Source: Solanum dulcamara (taxonomy: Eukaryota > Streptophyta > Magnoliopsida > Solanales > Solanaceae). Taken from it: a stretch of 64,000 bases of DNA. The stretch lies in NCBI RefSeq assembly GCF_947179165.1, contig NC_077244.1:77608144-77672143 (forward strand). The letters are read 5' to 3'. A program made the position numbers and the translations under genes. Every line of letters begins with the position of its first letter. The stretch's first letter is position 1. Below are positions 37,152 to 53,928 of this stretch, piece by piece. The notes under the pieces are model-generated. The model made no database searches. It saw only the letters and a program-made list of their open reading frames with translations, and was not told the DNA's origin.

Positions 37152-37639
37152 GAGCACATTTCAATTATTTATCTCATAGAAGCTTATATATAAATATAAA
37201 AGAGGATTTAAAATTTGAATTTTATAAATTTGGATTACGCCTATCATTTTTATCAAATTTACTGTATTCAAAATATATTCATCATACATATTTAATATGA
37301 TTTTTTTAAAGACATTACATAGTCTAAACTAAGAAAAAAACTATATGTTCAAATGAACCCATAACTTATTCATTGAATATTTGAATATGCTCCTCTATAA
37401 ATGTCAGTAACATTCAGTATTGAAAATGAACCTAGGGCATAAAAATTCCAATTTGCAAAAGAAGAATGAGGTTTGGGGGATAGAACACGAAAACAATCTT
37501 ACGATACGAAATATTTGTTACTCCAGTGGATAAGTACACTAGGGCTGGAATGCTCTTTTATCATGTATGTGAATTATTTGGTCGATTTAAAGTTACCAAA
37601 TCAGAAACAATAAAGATGAAAATAAAAAAATAGTATCCG
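37152..37639. other. AT-rich spacer
   Basis: No gene seen. The last part (from about 37500) may already belong to the LTR-like element that follows. Confidence 0.4.
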
Positions 37640-38066
37640 AGTCCACAGAATTCACTGTGTGTCCTTAAGGAATTTAATCCCTTCACTGTACCCGAGGTTA
37701 TGGATTATTTCCTCCCAAGATAAAACGGATAAACTGTTAAAGAAGTAGCGGTACCTCAAACTTCAATAATTTCAGCGAACTCAAAAGCCAGCAACAAAAT
37801 CACGCAAAGACTCAACTTTGTTTGAAAGAAAATATATATGCAGAAGGAGGAGAAATTTTGATGTTTAAAAATGAGAGAAAAATCATCTATTTATAGACAA
37901 CAAAGGTTAGTGTGAACATGTGCTTATTGTGTCTTATCGGAACAGACACAACCCTTCTCAAAAGTCACAATCATTCAGAAAAGTCGCAACTCTTTTTAAA
38001 AAGTTACAACTTTTTTGAAAAAGTCGCAACCTTTTCATTTCCCATTTACACCTTTAAAACCCAACA
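37640..38066 (-). mobile_element. LTR-like sequence (solo LTR or fragment), minus orientation
   Basis: Read on the minus strand it starts TGTTGGGTTTTAAAGG (38066 downward). It then has several copies of a TTGCGACTTTTT / TTGTAACTTTTT word (38028-37960), a TATA-like CTATAAATAG (37899-37890), and a 3' portion (37640-37790) also found in C4H intron 2. Repeated boxes upstream of a TATA within an element starting TGTTGG suggest a Copia-type LTR promoter, as in tobacco Tto1/Tnt1-like elements. No internal gag-pol region is adjacent. The right boundary and target duplication were not resolved. Confidence 0.5.
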
Positions 38067-40590
38067 ATATTTACACCATCCTATACTCTTCATAATTTGA
38101 GTTCGTGTAAATATTGAATAGGAATAAATATTTTCTGATAAAACAATGGTCTTGCTTGTAACCGTAATGTCATATTTTCATGTCTCTATCAGTTGAAGAC
38201 AGAAGACAACACTATTATTTATGACTAGAAAAGTCATACAAATGTGGCTTCCTTAAACTTAACGTACTTGTTTTGTGGAAAAATTTGAATTGTTTTTCTT
38301 GAAAAAGAAAGAGAAGACTCAGTAGGAAACTACAAAGTCTTTATGAAGTTCCAATTGTCTTGAATCTAATCATCAGTATACATAGTACATACCATGCTTG
38401 TTGAATTTTGTGTGTTAGGAGAAGCATAAACTAAACTTGGCAACCAACACAATTGTTTCAATTATTATTTTCCAATTTCAAATATAGGAGAATTAAAGCT
38501 CAACTATTTTTGCTACCTTTTGATCATGGATTTTGAAAAATTATTTTTAAATATCTCTTTGATCAGATTTTGAAAATTTAATCTTCAAATATTTTCAAGT
38601 TCCAATATTTGTTTTTTTTGGAACTTCCAAACTCACAAAACTTCAAATCTTTTCCAATTGAAATGCATGTTTAAACACAACTTCAAATTTCAAAAACTCA
38701 AATTTTCAAGTTTTAACTTCAAAATTTATATACAAATGGGAGCTTAATTGCCTGCAATTCATCCATATATGGCTAAATTCAATCACTTTTACCTAACTTT
38801 CAAATACAAATGCTTAAATTTTAATTATATAAAGTTTCATAAGTCGTATTACATAAATAATAGTTAAATAGAATATCCCATAAAAAAAAATTCTTCATCC
38901 TCTTCCGTCATTAGTTATTTTCAGAAAGAGCAGTAACAATGTGATATTTTTTATAAATAAGCAAGAAACTGAAACCGTTCACTTTTTATTTATTATATTT
39001 TATTTTTAATTACAATCAATTTTTTCATTACTTTAAAATTTATTAAAAACCTCATGTTAAACAGACCGATAACAAAAAGATATCTGTTCACTGAAATGCT
39101 TCAAAAAAAAAAAGAAAAAAGAAAAAATAATGACATGTTTTTGTTATTACAATTATCTGATAACCCATTCCACTATAATAGACACTTTGATTCTAAATTA
39201 AAGGAATATACATAAAGTAAATATGAAGTGGATTTGCCAAAAGGAGAGACACATCTAAAAGTGACATTTTCTTTTTTAATTATATTGTATTGATCAAATT
39301 AAATTGAATATTTAAAATATCAATTGAATCAGTCAACTAAGAAACCGACTAAACTTATTTGATCATTATTATATTGCCTGTCTCTTATTTTAGGGCCCTA
39401 TATAATTTGTTGTTAATGACCCCCTATAGTCAAAAGTCATAGTCTTAACTCTATTCCAAATTCTACTTTAACAATCTTTGCGATGAGTTTAAGTTTAACA
39501 TTAAATTTAGAAATGTTAATGTTCCCCTCAAAAAATAATATATTTAGTGTAATTTTATAAATAAAATTAAAAAAAATTATATATATGCAGATTTTATTTT
39601 TATTTTTAAAATTAAAAAGTTATTTTCAATAAAACTTCAACTAAGGTAACTAAAATTCTTAATTAGAAAAAGTAACAATAATATATACATAAAAAAATTA
39701 TTATCAATTCATTTAGTGATAAGTAATTGATAATTTCACTTTTCCAATCTTTATAATGAGCTTAAGTTTTATATACCAATAATATATATATATTATCATT
39801 CTTTGTGACATTTGTTTGAAATAGCATTTTATTAAACTTAAAAAATGAAATAATATTTTCATATTTATTAGATCATAAATTTTCTAATTAATTTCCTTAT
39901 AAATTTTGCATCGAATCAAACTATCAACCACATAGAAATCAAATACTATCAAACACTTTGAGAAATCAAAGTCGACAACCTGATACAAGAAATAATAATA
40001 CTATTATAATAAAAAAAATTACATTATCCATTCATATAATATAAATTAAATTAAATCCCATTTTAATAAGTGGAGTACTTAAGTGGAAGGCGGCTTATAT
40101 ATAGAGTTGCTTTCGGATCTTTTTGGTCACCAACCATTGGACCCCACTCAATCCTATTTCTTCGTATTTATCTTCTTTTTTTCATTCATATTCATCCATT
40201 TTAAAATAAGTGTTGTTTTTTATCTTTCTTATTTCTAAAATAACTCTTGTTTAATACATGATATTTTACATCATTAAAAATTATATTTTTATATTTTCTC
40301 GAAGTGAGTAATTTTTTAAAGTGATGTATTCATTATCTAAGCTGAAAATACAACTTATTTTAAAACGGAGAAAATATTAAAGTTTTTGATTTGTGGAATT
40401 TTTGTTACTCCTTAGCCGCCCTCACTTTATGGCTGTGCTATAACATTGATAATAATAATTCAATTCTCTATTTGTTTGTAGCTACGTGTCCCACTAGGGT
40501 GTCACATATATATAGGCTTGAAATTAAAATATCTAAATGCTGAATAATATTGATGTCGTCTTTTAAGGGACATCCAATAAGAAAAATTAG
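38067..40590. other. AT-rich intergenic DNA
   Basis: About 2.5 kb without a supported gene. From 38560 to 38740 there are many CTTCAAATTT/AACTTCAAA words typical of a degraded repeat. Nothing else recognised. Confidence 0.5.
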
Positions 40591-40892
40591 TACTCCCTCT
40601 GTTTTCTTTTATTTATCAAAAAATTATTAATTTGATTTTTTTTACTTTTTAAATTTGATAAATTAAGAAAGTTTATTTATTTTTTATTATATTCTTAATT
40701 TATTGAAAGAGTTAATATTTTTAGTATCAAAATATTTTAAAATTTGAATTATGACTTTAGTAATTAATAAAAATAAAATAATAAACTCATCATATTAATA
40801 ATTAATTTTTTAATAAATATAACAAGTTAAAAATTGATAAGTAGAATAGTATATTTTAAAACTAAATATCATCATATGAATTGGAGGGAGTA
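40591..40892. mobile_element. Stowaway-type MITE
   Basis: 302 bases bounded by TA at each side. The left end reads CTCCCTCTGTTTTC, the right end GAATTGGAGGGAG, i.e. inverted CTCCCTC ends with a TA target duplication as in Tc1/mariner Stowaway elements. The interior is AT-rich without a coding frame. Confidence 0.75.
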
Positions 40893-41749
40893 AAGGAATT
40901 GATTATAGTAAGTAGTGTCATTAATTTCCTCCATCACATTAAGAATACAAATTCTTCAAGAGTGCATCTTATGGTCAACTTTTTTTCCACATACATTGAC
41001 AGAGTAGCATTTTTAAAAATTCTTCACTCATTAGAAAGATTAAATATTACAATAATAATAATAATAATAATAATAAATATAATGTTTTAAATCTCAAACA
41101 AAATACAATAAATTATTTCATTGAACACATCTTTTTAGATTAGCAGATTGCTCTAACAAAATTTATTTAAAATAGTAGCTTTGTTGACTATTTATAAAAA
41201 AAATTATAATAGACCTAAAAACAGTTTGTTTCCACTTCAACAAGTTTTTTACACGTTCAAAAGAATATAAGTGCACATAATTATATCATTGAAGCTCAAG
41301 AAGAAACATATTTAACAATTTAGAGGTATATGATATAATTTTCTTATTTTTACAAGAAAACAAATCCAATATAATTTTAGAAGATCTCCTTTATAAACAG
41401 AATTGATGTTTTCGAACAAAGTCTCAACTTAACATTTCAGACATAAAAAGCATAACTTATTTTTTTTTAGAATCATAATACACACCTCGATCGTAAAAAA
41501 TTAAACGCTCTCCCCTTAACGTTCCTTCTCTTCATCATTAATTAACTCTATTTCAATTTCACCATACAAATTTTTTCATATTACAATATTCACCCACAAT
41601 TAAAAACAAAAACAAAAATCTCTCACAAAGTCTTCTCGTATGAATAGATTGCTAATCATTATATATATTTCCGCAAAAAATGCCACGTCACCAGTCAACT
41701 AACCAGTGACCCCCATCTTACTAAAATAGACGAAATAGCCCCCGCTCTA
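40893..41749. other. Spacer and 3' flank of the ERF gene
   Basis: No gene supported. It holds an (AAT/TAA)n microsatellite at about 41050-41076. The last 200-300 bases should be the 3' untranslated region of the ERF gene. Confidence 0.5.
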
Positions 41750-42499
41750 CTATCGAGCTTCAAGGGCAAAATCGTCAAAGTCAAACTCGCCGAATTCTTC
41801 GCCGTAATATTTCTCCGACATAGCAAAATCCGGCAGCCGGAAAAGTGAATCATCGTCGAAACCAAAAGCATCAACTTCGCAGAAACCCAGGTTATCAAAC
41901 GGCGCAAAATCATCGTTACAGAGAACTGAGGTGGGTGACAAAGCGACGTCGTTTTCGCTTTTATCTCCACCGTCGGCAACAGAATCCGATTCCGTTTCCG
42001 TTACAGTTACCTCCGCCGTTGTTAATACCGGAAAATTGGTAACAGCGTCGGGACCTTTGAGCTTAACTGCAGCTTTGTCGTAAACGGTAGCTGCTTCCTC
42101 TGGTGTATCATAAGTTCCCAGCCATACCCGTTTCCCCCGGGTCGGGTCCCGAATCTCTGCTGCCCAACGACCCCACGGCCTTTGACGAACGCCTCTGAAC
42201 TTTTTCCGGCGAGTGACGTCAGAATCTGATGAAACCGATCTTCGTTTTCTGTCACCTATCGATTTAGGTGACGGCATGAGGTTGATCTCCGTCACGTGCC
42301 TCTTCACTCTGCGTACAGTATTTCGTCCTTCATCGTCGGAAGAATCTGTAGCATCAGCATCTGTAAGTATAATCCTCACAACTCTCTGTAAAACCTTTGT
42401 CTCTGAATTGGGTTTTTCACTGTGCTCACTAAAAACATGCTTGTTTGTAGTTACTATGTGTTGGGTGAATTTAATGACCGGAACTGAATTTTCCGTCAT
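41750..42499 (-). CDS. Pti6: ERF transcription factor, Pti6 / cytokinin response factor type
   Basis: Single-exon gene of 249 residues. It starts [16 protein letters not shown], the opening I recall for tomato Pti6, found as an interactor of the Pto resistance kinase. An N-terminal CRF-type region (about residues 6-75, including [16 protein letters not shown]) is followed by a basic stretch KRRS...TRRKK that can serve as nuclear signal. The AP2/ERF DNA-binding domain occupies about residues 100-157 ([32 protein letters not shown]). The WAAEIRD and WLG signatures are complete, with Ala and Asp at the places that favour GCC-box binding. The acidic C-terminus ([15 protein letters not shown]) may activate transcription. 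Known Pti6 binds GCC boxes of defence genes; the CRF group is also linked to cytokinin response. The gene call is very firm; Pto interaction here is inferred from the name-bearing homologue. Confidence 0.96.
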   Translation of the reverse strand: MTENSVPVIKFTQHIVTTNKHVFSEHSEKPNSETKVLQRVVRIILTDADATDSSDDEGRNTVRRVKRHVTEINLMPSPKSIGDRKRRSVSSDSDVTRRKKFRGVRQRPWGRWAAEIRDPTRGKRVWLGTYDTPEEAATVYDKAAVKLKGPDAVTNFPVLTTAEVTVTETESDSVADGGDKSENDVALSPTSVLCNDDFAPFDNLGFCEVDAFGFDDDSLFRLPDFAMSEKYYGEEFGEFDFDDFALEAR

Positions 42500-42639
42500 G
42501 GCTACACCAAAGTGATCAAAAGATTTTTTCTCAAAAGGAACAAATTGAGCACAGAAAAAACATTAAAAAAAATACCATCATACAAGTAGAGCGAAAATTT
42601 TCCATCTTTTTGCAGTATCAGAACAATCAAGAACTGGTT

Positions 42640-42665
42640 GGAGTGAATAAATTTATATGGGCTTT
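42640..42665 (-). promoter_or_regulatory. Probable TATA box of the ERF gene
   Basis: CCATATAAAT on the minus strand (42660-42651) lies about 150 bases above the start codon, a usual spacing. A second TATA-like word (TATATATCTT) lies near 42935. Confidence 0.4.
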
Positions 42666-42699
42666 AGTCACTAATATTATTGCTAAAGAAGAAACTGTG

Positions 42700-45600
42700 G
42701 AAAAAGTTGGAGAGTACACTGGTACAAATACAATGATTTGCGAAACAAGTTGATGGGTGGAAAAAGAAAAAAGATTAATTTCTTTGTTGTTTTGGCGGGA
42801 AATAAGCTCTAACTCTGAGTATAATTCTTCTTCTTCTGCAATAAAATTAGTAGACTAAAGCCAAAGGGAGGAAAATGAGAGTGAGGAGCTATAAACAGAG
42901 AAGGTAGGAGTTTTTGCTCTCCACTCAAGATATATAGTGCACTGAGTATTGGCAATTGGGCAGAAATATACAACTCTGAAAGGCCACATATACCACGTAG
43001 ATATACCAGCTTGGGGCCCGATTTGGATACGATTCCACACTGGGACATACAATTTGAAACACAACAAAATTTGAATTTGGATTTAAGGTATATAATTAAC
43101 AATATAATAAATAAAATTTAACTAGATACTAGATATAATACGCTTTTGTTTTATTTTTTTGCCTATTACTATGTCAAAAAAAGCAAAAAAAAATGTGCGA
43201 ATTTCTAAAAAAGGTAACAAAAAAAAATAAAAAATTGCCTTGTTGGACAATTTGACTCTCTAGTTAAAAGAGGTTAAGTTACGTAAGTACAATTTTTAGA
43301 GAATTTTGGTAGCTTGAATTGATTGACTATCTGAATTTTAACTTTATTAATGAAGGTTCGATTTTCATCTTATAATTTCCTCATTTATTTCCTCTTTAAA
43401 TAAAATTATTTGTTTAATGACCTTATTTGACCATGCTCTGTTCTATAGTCTCGTATTACTTTATCCCTGAGTTCTAACAATGCAAGAAATCAAGTCTAGT
43501 GGGCTTGAGATGGTGTCATGACTCTCTTACTGACTCTCAAATCCTTTTCTTTGTTTAAAAAAGTCAAGCTTGTTAGTATAAAAGAATTACTTTTATATAA
43601 AACTTAATTTAACAATATAAAGTTTTATACAATATCAATGTTGATAACTTCAATATTTTTTTTACAGAATTTTTGCAGCTAGTAGAGAAGTGTTGTGCAA
43701 GTGGACTAAATGCAGAGTGTGGATCAAATGGGTATAGGATCTTCTTGGTCCTACTTTGTTTGACACGTTTTGTTAATTTGTCTTATAAAATGTTTTTTTT
43801 ATCTAAAAAAAAACTTACATTTTTTAAAACTATCATTTATTTTTATTGATATGATTTATTATAATCACGTAATATTTAAGTCTAATTTTAGACAATACGT
43901 TCTAATCTTTTTAAATTATGTATTCAATGAAATAGTGTTACATAAATAGAAATAAAACGAAGTAAAAATATTAGTTTTATACTTGACTAAGAACAGGAGG
44001 ATCTTCTTTACAGCTGGTGATTTTGGACATGTCAAACACCCCCAACCCCACACCCCGCAGCCCCGACTTTCTTTTATGTCTTTGTATTTACGCATAGCAG
44101 AAAGTCTTTGGTCTTGCATTTTGCTTTTTACCTAACTTTGCACAATTTTCTCTTGATTTTGGAATAGGATATTGCAAGGAAGCCTCCATTGGTTCTCTAG
44201 GATTCTTTGAAGTTTTATAATGAGTTAAGGTCCTACCTTTTGAATAATAATTATAATGAAGGCTTGATATCAGTCCACAAAAGTATTAGAGAAATTAGGA
44301 AGAAACTATTTTGAAATTTTCAACCAACCACAGAACTTACCAAAGGTAGTCCTGTTTGAACCTTACCTTTAGTAAATCCATGAGAAAGCTAAAAAGAAGC
44401 TATTCTCTTGGGAGGCAACAATTTATTAATCTCTCTTTTTTATCTATTACTTGTCCACTATATTATTTTAAAATGTCTAACAATACTTATCTAATTTATA
44501 AAATTAATAAATAATTTACCATAATGTGTCTATTTTACCCTTGCTTTTAAATACTATTCATTTTTCAATGTTTAGATAAATTATATTTAATAAGAGTGAT
44601 TTGATAAAATTACCTCTATCATTTACTACTTAATTCATGTGTCAAGTCAATAATAGACAATTATTGTTGGATCGAGGGAGTACTACATAGCATATTAAAC
44701 ATACAAAAAGATTTACTTTGTCTCACACAAGTGACCCGAGTTATACCAAGATATCGAAACGTTTGACTTGAATAAGAAGCAAAGTGAAGAAAGAGCTGAT
44801 AGCACGGCATGTGAATCTAATCTATAGGCTGAAGACTTTTCTGCTTGTAAATTAAGTGACAATCAGCTTACCTTCTAATTTCAACTCAATTATACGAACA
44901 GAAAAATTGCCTCAAAATAATGCAACTCCAACATCTGGCGCTTCCTAATTGCACCACCATCCTATTGACCCTTCTCGATAGTGACCCATCCACACACAAG
45001 CTAAACTTTTAGACAGAGAACAAACTACTCTTCCAAAAAAAACTACTACCGCATATTTAAAGATGACTTATTGACACACTGCCTATCGTGTGCTTACCTC
45101 TTCAAAAAATTGAGGGGATGCGATAAGAAAGTTAGCACAATAACTTCATTAGTAAACGATTCCCAAGATTAAGATAATGACCTCAGTGCATTAGAGTCAG
45201 TCGCCCTTACGTCCTGCAGACGGTGGTTCCCACTTTTCAAGAATCATCTGCTCAACACATTAAGTATCCCCAGCTGAATCGTCAGCACTTCTTGCAGCTG
45301 TCCTAAAACGACATGACCAAAAGCCTTGAATCCAGAGTCCCCAATATCTCCGCACACATTAAGGGGGAAAAAAAATCAAACTTTAAACACTGAAATACAA
45401 GGGAGAACTTATCTCATGGAAGAGGGCAGCGAGCCATCGTCGTTTACCTACACAGATTTTCAAGAACCTGCTTTGCACAACTTATAACAGAACAGATTCA
45501 CAGAAAAATGGTCTCATACGGAGAATAGTTGCAGTTTAACCACTGGAATTTTTGCCACTCAAAAGATAGCACCCATACAAGACATTCAAATAACAAAAAC

Positions 45601-45849
45601 GTAGGAAGGAGCAAAAGTAAAATTACATTTCTGGTTCTCCCCTCACTAAAATTCAACAAATAGATATTCACATATTGAAAGATCTCGGTCTCAACAACCT
45701 TGACATGATAGGAGAGTCTACGTAAACTGATTTCCTTACCAACATTTTGTTCTTTCATCCAAAGCACAATGAAGACACTGCACTTAGGAGTGAGCAAAAT
45801 GAAGTCGTTGAATTGGAAGTGTCTCAGACACCCGAGGACAATCTTGCCG
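42700..45849. other. Intergenic region between ERF and UBC
   Basis: Includes the ERF upstream region and the UBC 3' flank (roughly 45400-45849). At 45180-45370 a less AT-rich stretch on the minus strand looks partly coding, with an acceptor-like TTGAGCAG followed by an open 16-codon piece (MILEKWEPPSAGRKGD then stop). It could not be joined to a gene. Nothing else is supported. Confidence 0.45.
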
Positions 45850-49395
<3,546 letters not shown>

Positions 49396-49412
49396 AAATC
49401 AGCCCGTATACC

Positions 49413-49637
49413 TTCAAATCAAAGCCCTAACCAAATATAAATACATTTTTTTCATCAAATTCCACAGATATCAGAATTCAAGTAAAGTAGAAAACAGTTA
49501 CACACACAAAATAAGGTCACAGAATTAGAAAACTGAAGCTTATCAAAAATTAAACAGAAAAAAATACGAGATCTAACGGATTGTTCATGTGAACTCTTAG
49601 ATCTTCTTAATTGACATTAATATGCAGAAAAGTACCT
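49413..49637 (-). other. Probable leader intron of the UBC gene
   Basis: On the minus strand a donor TCTCAG|GTACTTTTC near 49637 and an acceptor TTTGAAG|GTATACGG near 49413 flank an AT-rich 225-base stretch directly above the ATG. Introns in the leader are frequent in plant ubiquitin-pathway genes. Not proven without transcripts. Confidence 0.4.
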
Positions 49638-49699
49638 GAGAAAGAAAGAAGATGTTGAAGACAATTGATTGAATGGAGATTGGCACAGCTTGGAATAGG

Positions 49700-50616
49700 T
49701 TTTGAGCCAATCCTATGGAAGAAAGGGGATAATTATATTCACTCTGTTACCATTTATAGGACACACTGTTCCCAGAAAATACAGATACTTTTATTTAATT
49801 ATTTTAAATTATCTATTTTATAGCTATATAAATTTTTATAAAATATTTTAAAAAAGAATATAATGCATCAAATATATCATATAAATTGAACGAAAAGAAA
49901 AGAGAATAAATATTATTCCTACATTATCTATACAAAGACTATTCGTAGAGCAAAGTTTCTAAAATAGTCTATTGGAGTAATAATGTGCACATCTCTTGTG
50001 GAAATGGCACTAGGTAGCCACGACCAACGTTAATTTCCACACCCTCAAACAGTAGGAAATGTGTCCTGAAGTTAATTTTTCAGGATATTATGTTTTGAAA
50101 TTTATTTTATAGTTTAAAACTAAAGACATTGTGTTGTTAACTTTTTCAATTTCAAACTTTATGATTATTAACTTTTAGTATCAAGAAGTCGATTTTATAG
50201 TTTAAACTTGAGAAATATAGTCTCATGAAATTGGAACTGTTCAAATTTCGTATTGGTGATCTGAAGTTGAATTATTGTGGTTCTAACTTAAACACGCGAA
50301 TAAAAAAGAGCTTAAAAGCCAAAAACTGTTTAAAATCCAAACACCTTCTAAATCTTACAACAAATGACGAGTTCTTAAAACCAAAAGAAAAAGGAAGATC
50401 AACTTGTCTTACTATATATCCTAAGGAAAACAAATCCACACTTTCATTAGATACACTTGTCAATAGGATTGAATGGGAAAATTTAGGGAAAGAAAACATG
50501 TATGTTGTTGCACTGGGTAATCAAATCGAATCGAATGGAATGCACTTCTCAGCACTTACAAATTGTAAGTCAGAAATCCAAGGAATCAAGGGGTATGCAC
50601 ATTTGAATAATAGGAT
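49700..50616. other. Spacer between UBC and the receptor kinase
   Basis: UBC promoter region plus 3' flank of the kinase gene. The 183-residue frame at 50225-50776 has its last third antisense to the kinase exon and its first part in AT-rich DNA. I do not accept it as a gene. Confidence 0.5.
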
Positions 50617-53120
50617 CTATTCTCTTTCTGAAGAATGCCTATTTTCAGAGTTTGATTGCCTAACTTCTTCAATCATTCTAACAACTTCCTCCATGTTGGG
50701 TCGCATGTCCGCAACCCTTACAACACATGCCATAGCAATTTGCAGCATCTGTACCATCTCTTCTTCAATGTTTTGAAATCTCATCAAATCTACGTCAAAA
50801 ACCTCTGATGTCCATTCCTCCCTGACAACAGATTGGACCCACCTAGGAAGGTCAACCATGTCATCACGCCCTGGTGATTGCATTGGTTGCTTTCCAGTAA
50901 GCATCTCGAGTAGTAAGACACCGAAGCTGTAGACATCTGATTTATGACTATGCTTTCGGGTTTCTATCACCTCAGGAGCCCGGTACCCTGGATAACGATG
51001 TGGGGCTGCAGGGAAGTTCATTATAGGGACTAAACCGAAATCTGAGATACAAGCGTCCAGATCTTGCTTGAGTAGGACGTTCGAGGACTTTATATTTCCA
51101 TGAGTAAACTTTGGACCACCCATTGAATGGATGTGGGCAATCCCCTTTGCTGCTGCAAGAGATATTTTAACTCTCGACTCCCAGTCCAGTGGAGTTCTTC
51201 CAGGAGTCCTGTTTCCTAAATGATAGTGGGGTTTGATAGGGATTAGAGAACAGAAATATCAGCAATACATAAGATCATTGGCAGTATACTCTACATTGAT
51301 AAGTTTATGTAGGTTAGGGAATGGGGATGTGTTCACTTCTCGTGTAGTCTTCCAGGACAGATAATAAGTATATCATGCATGAAATTTTTCAGCACTAGCA
51401 GCTTTCCAGTTAGAAAAACAGCATGATAGTGCGAGTGATAAACTATACCTTGCATGGACCAGTGGTAGGTAAAAGGAAGCCAGCAAGTGTCAATATGTAG
51501 CTACAGAAACAATAGATACGGAATCATATAAGAGCTGTTTATACTCATATAATATACCTAGAGAGATCAAACTGATGCATATATTCTAAATAAGACTTTT
51601 TCTTCTCTAACTTTACAATAAGCTACAAGAAAGAACGCTCCTTTTCACACCAGCTCACAAGTTTAAACTTCAAACTCAAATTGTTTAGATTCATTTAATA
51701 ATTCTTAGAAGATTACTTGAGTGCATTTTGTATTGTGTTAGGAGTTTACTATTAGTCATTCAATGACAAAGGGCGAATCAAGTTACTCCACCAAACATTA
51801 GAAATAGAGAAAGGAAATGACGATGAGAGCATATGATGCCTTACCATGCAAGAGCATTGACAAGTTGCCCATTGAGAAATAACCATACACCAGTAGCTTC
51901 TCATCCTTGGAGTAATAGTATGCACGTAAAGGAACCACATTTGGATGTTGTCCAACTCTACCAATAATCTCCATCTGCTGTTCAAAGTCCTTCTTCCCCA
52001 CAATGACTTCTTTTAGTCTTTTAACCACCACTGTAGATGACTCCTCCAAAATAGCCTTATAAGCAGTTCCAAAACTCCCCTTTCCTAGCACTTCAGCTGA
52101 GGCCCTCAATAGGTCCTCGAGATCAAAATTGTAAGAGCTGCCTTCAAAGAAAACCAGCTTATTTTTGTCTGGTTCTTGCACCCCACTACCGAACTCTTCC
52201 CTCGGCTTTTCACTCCTTCCTCCACCCGAAGATTTCCCTTTCAGCACACCTCTGCCATCACCCCTTTTCCTTTTCAGGCAGCACAAAATCATGATCACAA
52301 CTAGCAGCAAGACCAGCACAACCCCTCCAGCAGCAATAGCAAGAATAACTCCTAGTTTAAGTTTCTTTTTTGAGCTTTTTTCTTCGGTGTTTGGGGAAGG
52401 TGCTGGTGGGGAAGGGGAAGGTGGTAGAACAGGCGAACAAGGATTTAAGGGTAGTCCACACAAGAGTGAGTTCCCTGCAAAGGAGGAATTTGGAAACTTT
52501 TGGAGGGATAATGGAATAGAACCATTAAGATTGTTGTGGCTTAAATTTATATGTCTAAGCCTTGGAAGAGTAATATTGGGTATGGGTCCAGAAAGCAAGT
52601 TATTCTGGAGGCTTAAACCAGTTAGCTGAGACAAATTCTGAATAGTTTCAGGAATCTTACCAGTGAAGAAATTATGAGATAGGTCCAAAACATTCAGTTT
52701 ATTTGAAAAAGAAGCAGGAATAGGTCCAGATAAGTTATTTTGCTGTAAGAACAGGAATTGGAGAGAAGGAAGTGAAGTGATAGCAGAAGGAAGGTTTCCA
52801 CTGAGACGATTGGATCGAAGGCTGATAATCCTTAAGTTATCCATCTTCCCAAAAGTATTATTTGGAAGCAGACCAATGAGTCCAACTCCTGGAAGTCGTA
52901 CAGCCACCACATGGGCCCCATCATTACTACAAGTAATGCCAACCCAAGATGAGCAGATAGGGGTGGCAGGATTCCAGTTGATCTTCCGGCCATGTGGGAC
53001 TGCTGCAGCAAAGTCAAGAAGGGCTTGTTTGTCCGAGTTTAGATCACCAAGGCATAGCGAAAGAAGAGTTGCTACAACAAAAAGAGAATGTAGAAGTTGA
53101 TTGGTGTAGTAGATTCTCAT
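50617..53120 (-). CDS. LRR receptor-like kinase with atypical catalytic loop
   Basis: Plasma-membrane receptor-like kinase of 624 residues from two coding exons, 53120-51845 and 51215-50617 (GT-AG). Order: signal peptide (1-25), LRRNT around [12 protein letters not shown], about five LRRs (75-215), Pro-rich juxtamembrane linker ([10 protein letters not shown]), transmembrane helix (about 257-281) followed by KRKR, then a kinase domain with glycine loop [10 protein letters not shown] (346-355) and Lys367 in VVVKRLK. The catalytic loop reads HGNIKSSN (464-471), so the HRD aspartate is replaced by Asn466; DFG (484-486) is kept. This pattern is typical of LRR-III kinases such as At5g58300, described as probably inactive. 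It may signal by scaffolding. A long leader intron (53174-55289) is likely. Ligand and pathway are unknown. Confidence 0.93.
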
Positions 53121-53928
53121 GAGGAAACCTTCAACTGATTGAAAGCCACTATGCTGTCAGTATTGTGGTTGTCCTGGAATAATACAGAAGATATACATTT
53201 TGAGAACCAACAAACACTAAAGGGGAGATAGGGAGGATAAAAAATGGCATTTTACGCATTTATGCGGTCAAAATTATAAAAAAAAATCCTCAAGAAATAT
53301 GTTTGGAATCTGCACTAAATTTTCATGAACTAAAACTCGATGACGTTTTATGGATTCCAATTAACAATTAATATGTGCCTAACTAATGTTTCTCTTTGCA
53401 CATATGTTCCAAAAACACTTAGCAATGAATTAGACTTATATAATTTCTTATGAATGCCAAATAGTAATTGTTCTACATTTAACTAATTTTTCACCATTTG
53501 CAGAAGAAGATTAATAAAACAAATCATGTTCTCAAGGAACCATAAAAAGAAAAGAAGAAGAAGAAGAAGAAGAAGAAGAAAACGTCAAATAACATAGTAT
53601 GATGAAAGCTAGGCTGACTTAGTTAAAAATCTCATCCACCATACTACCAACATATAATAACTTCAAAAGCTATTCAATCTCATATTCATTAATGTCAAGA
53701 AATAAACAAAGTGCAAAAGAGAAGTGCGAAAGCGAAACCAGAAAACTTGACATATCGCTTTCTAAGCCAAAATAACGAAAACCTTATTGCACAAGGAAGT
53801 AGGCGAAAATGTTACAGATGGACGAATGATTACACCAAAAAAATAATGCGAAGAGATACCGAACCATGTACAATATTAAACAGCTCAAAACAGAAGTATT
53901 AGTGTGATTAGAAAAGAATATACTATAT

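Noticed and set aside
50225..50776. 183-residue plus-strand open frame
   Set aside because: Its last third is antisense to the receptor-kinase exon and the rest shows no family features.
52165..52629. 154-residue plus-strand frame, Pro- and Ser-rich
   Set aside because: Antisense shadow of the juxtamembrane and LRR coding region.
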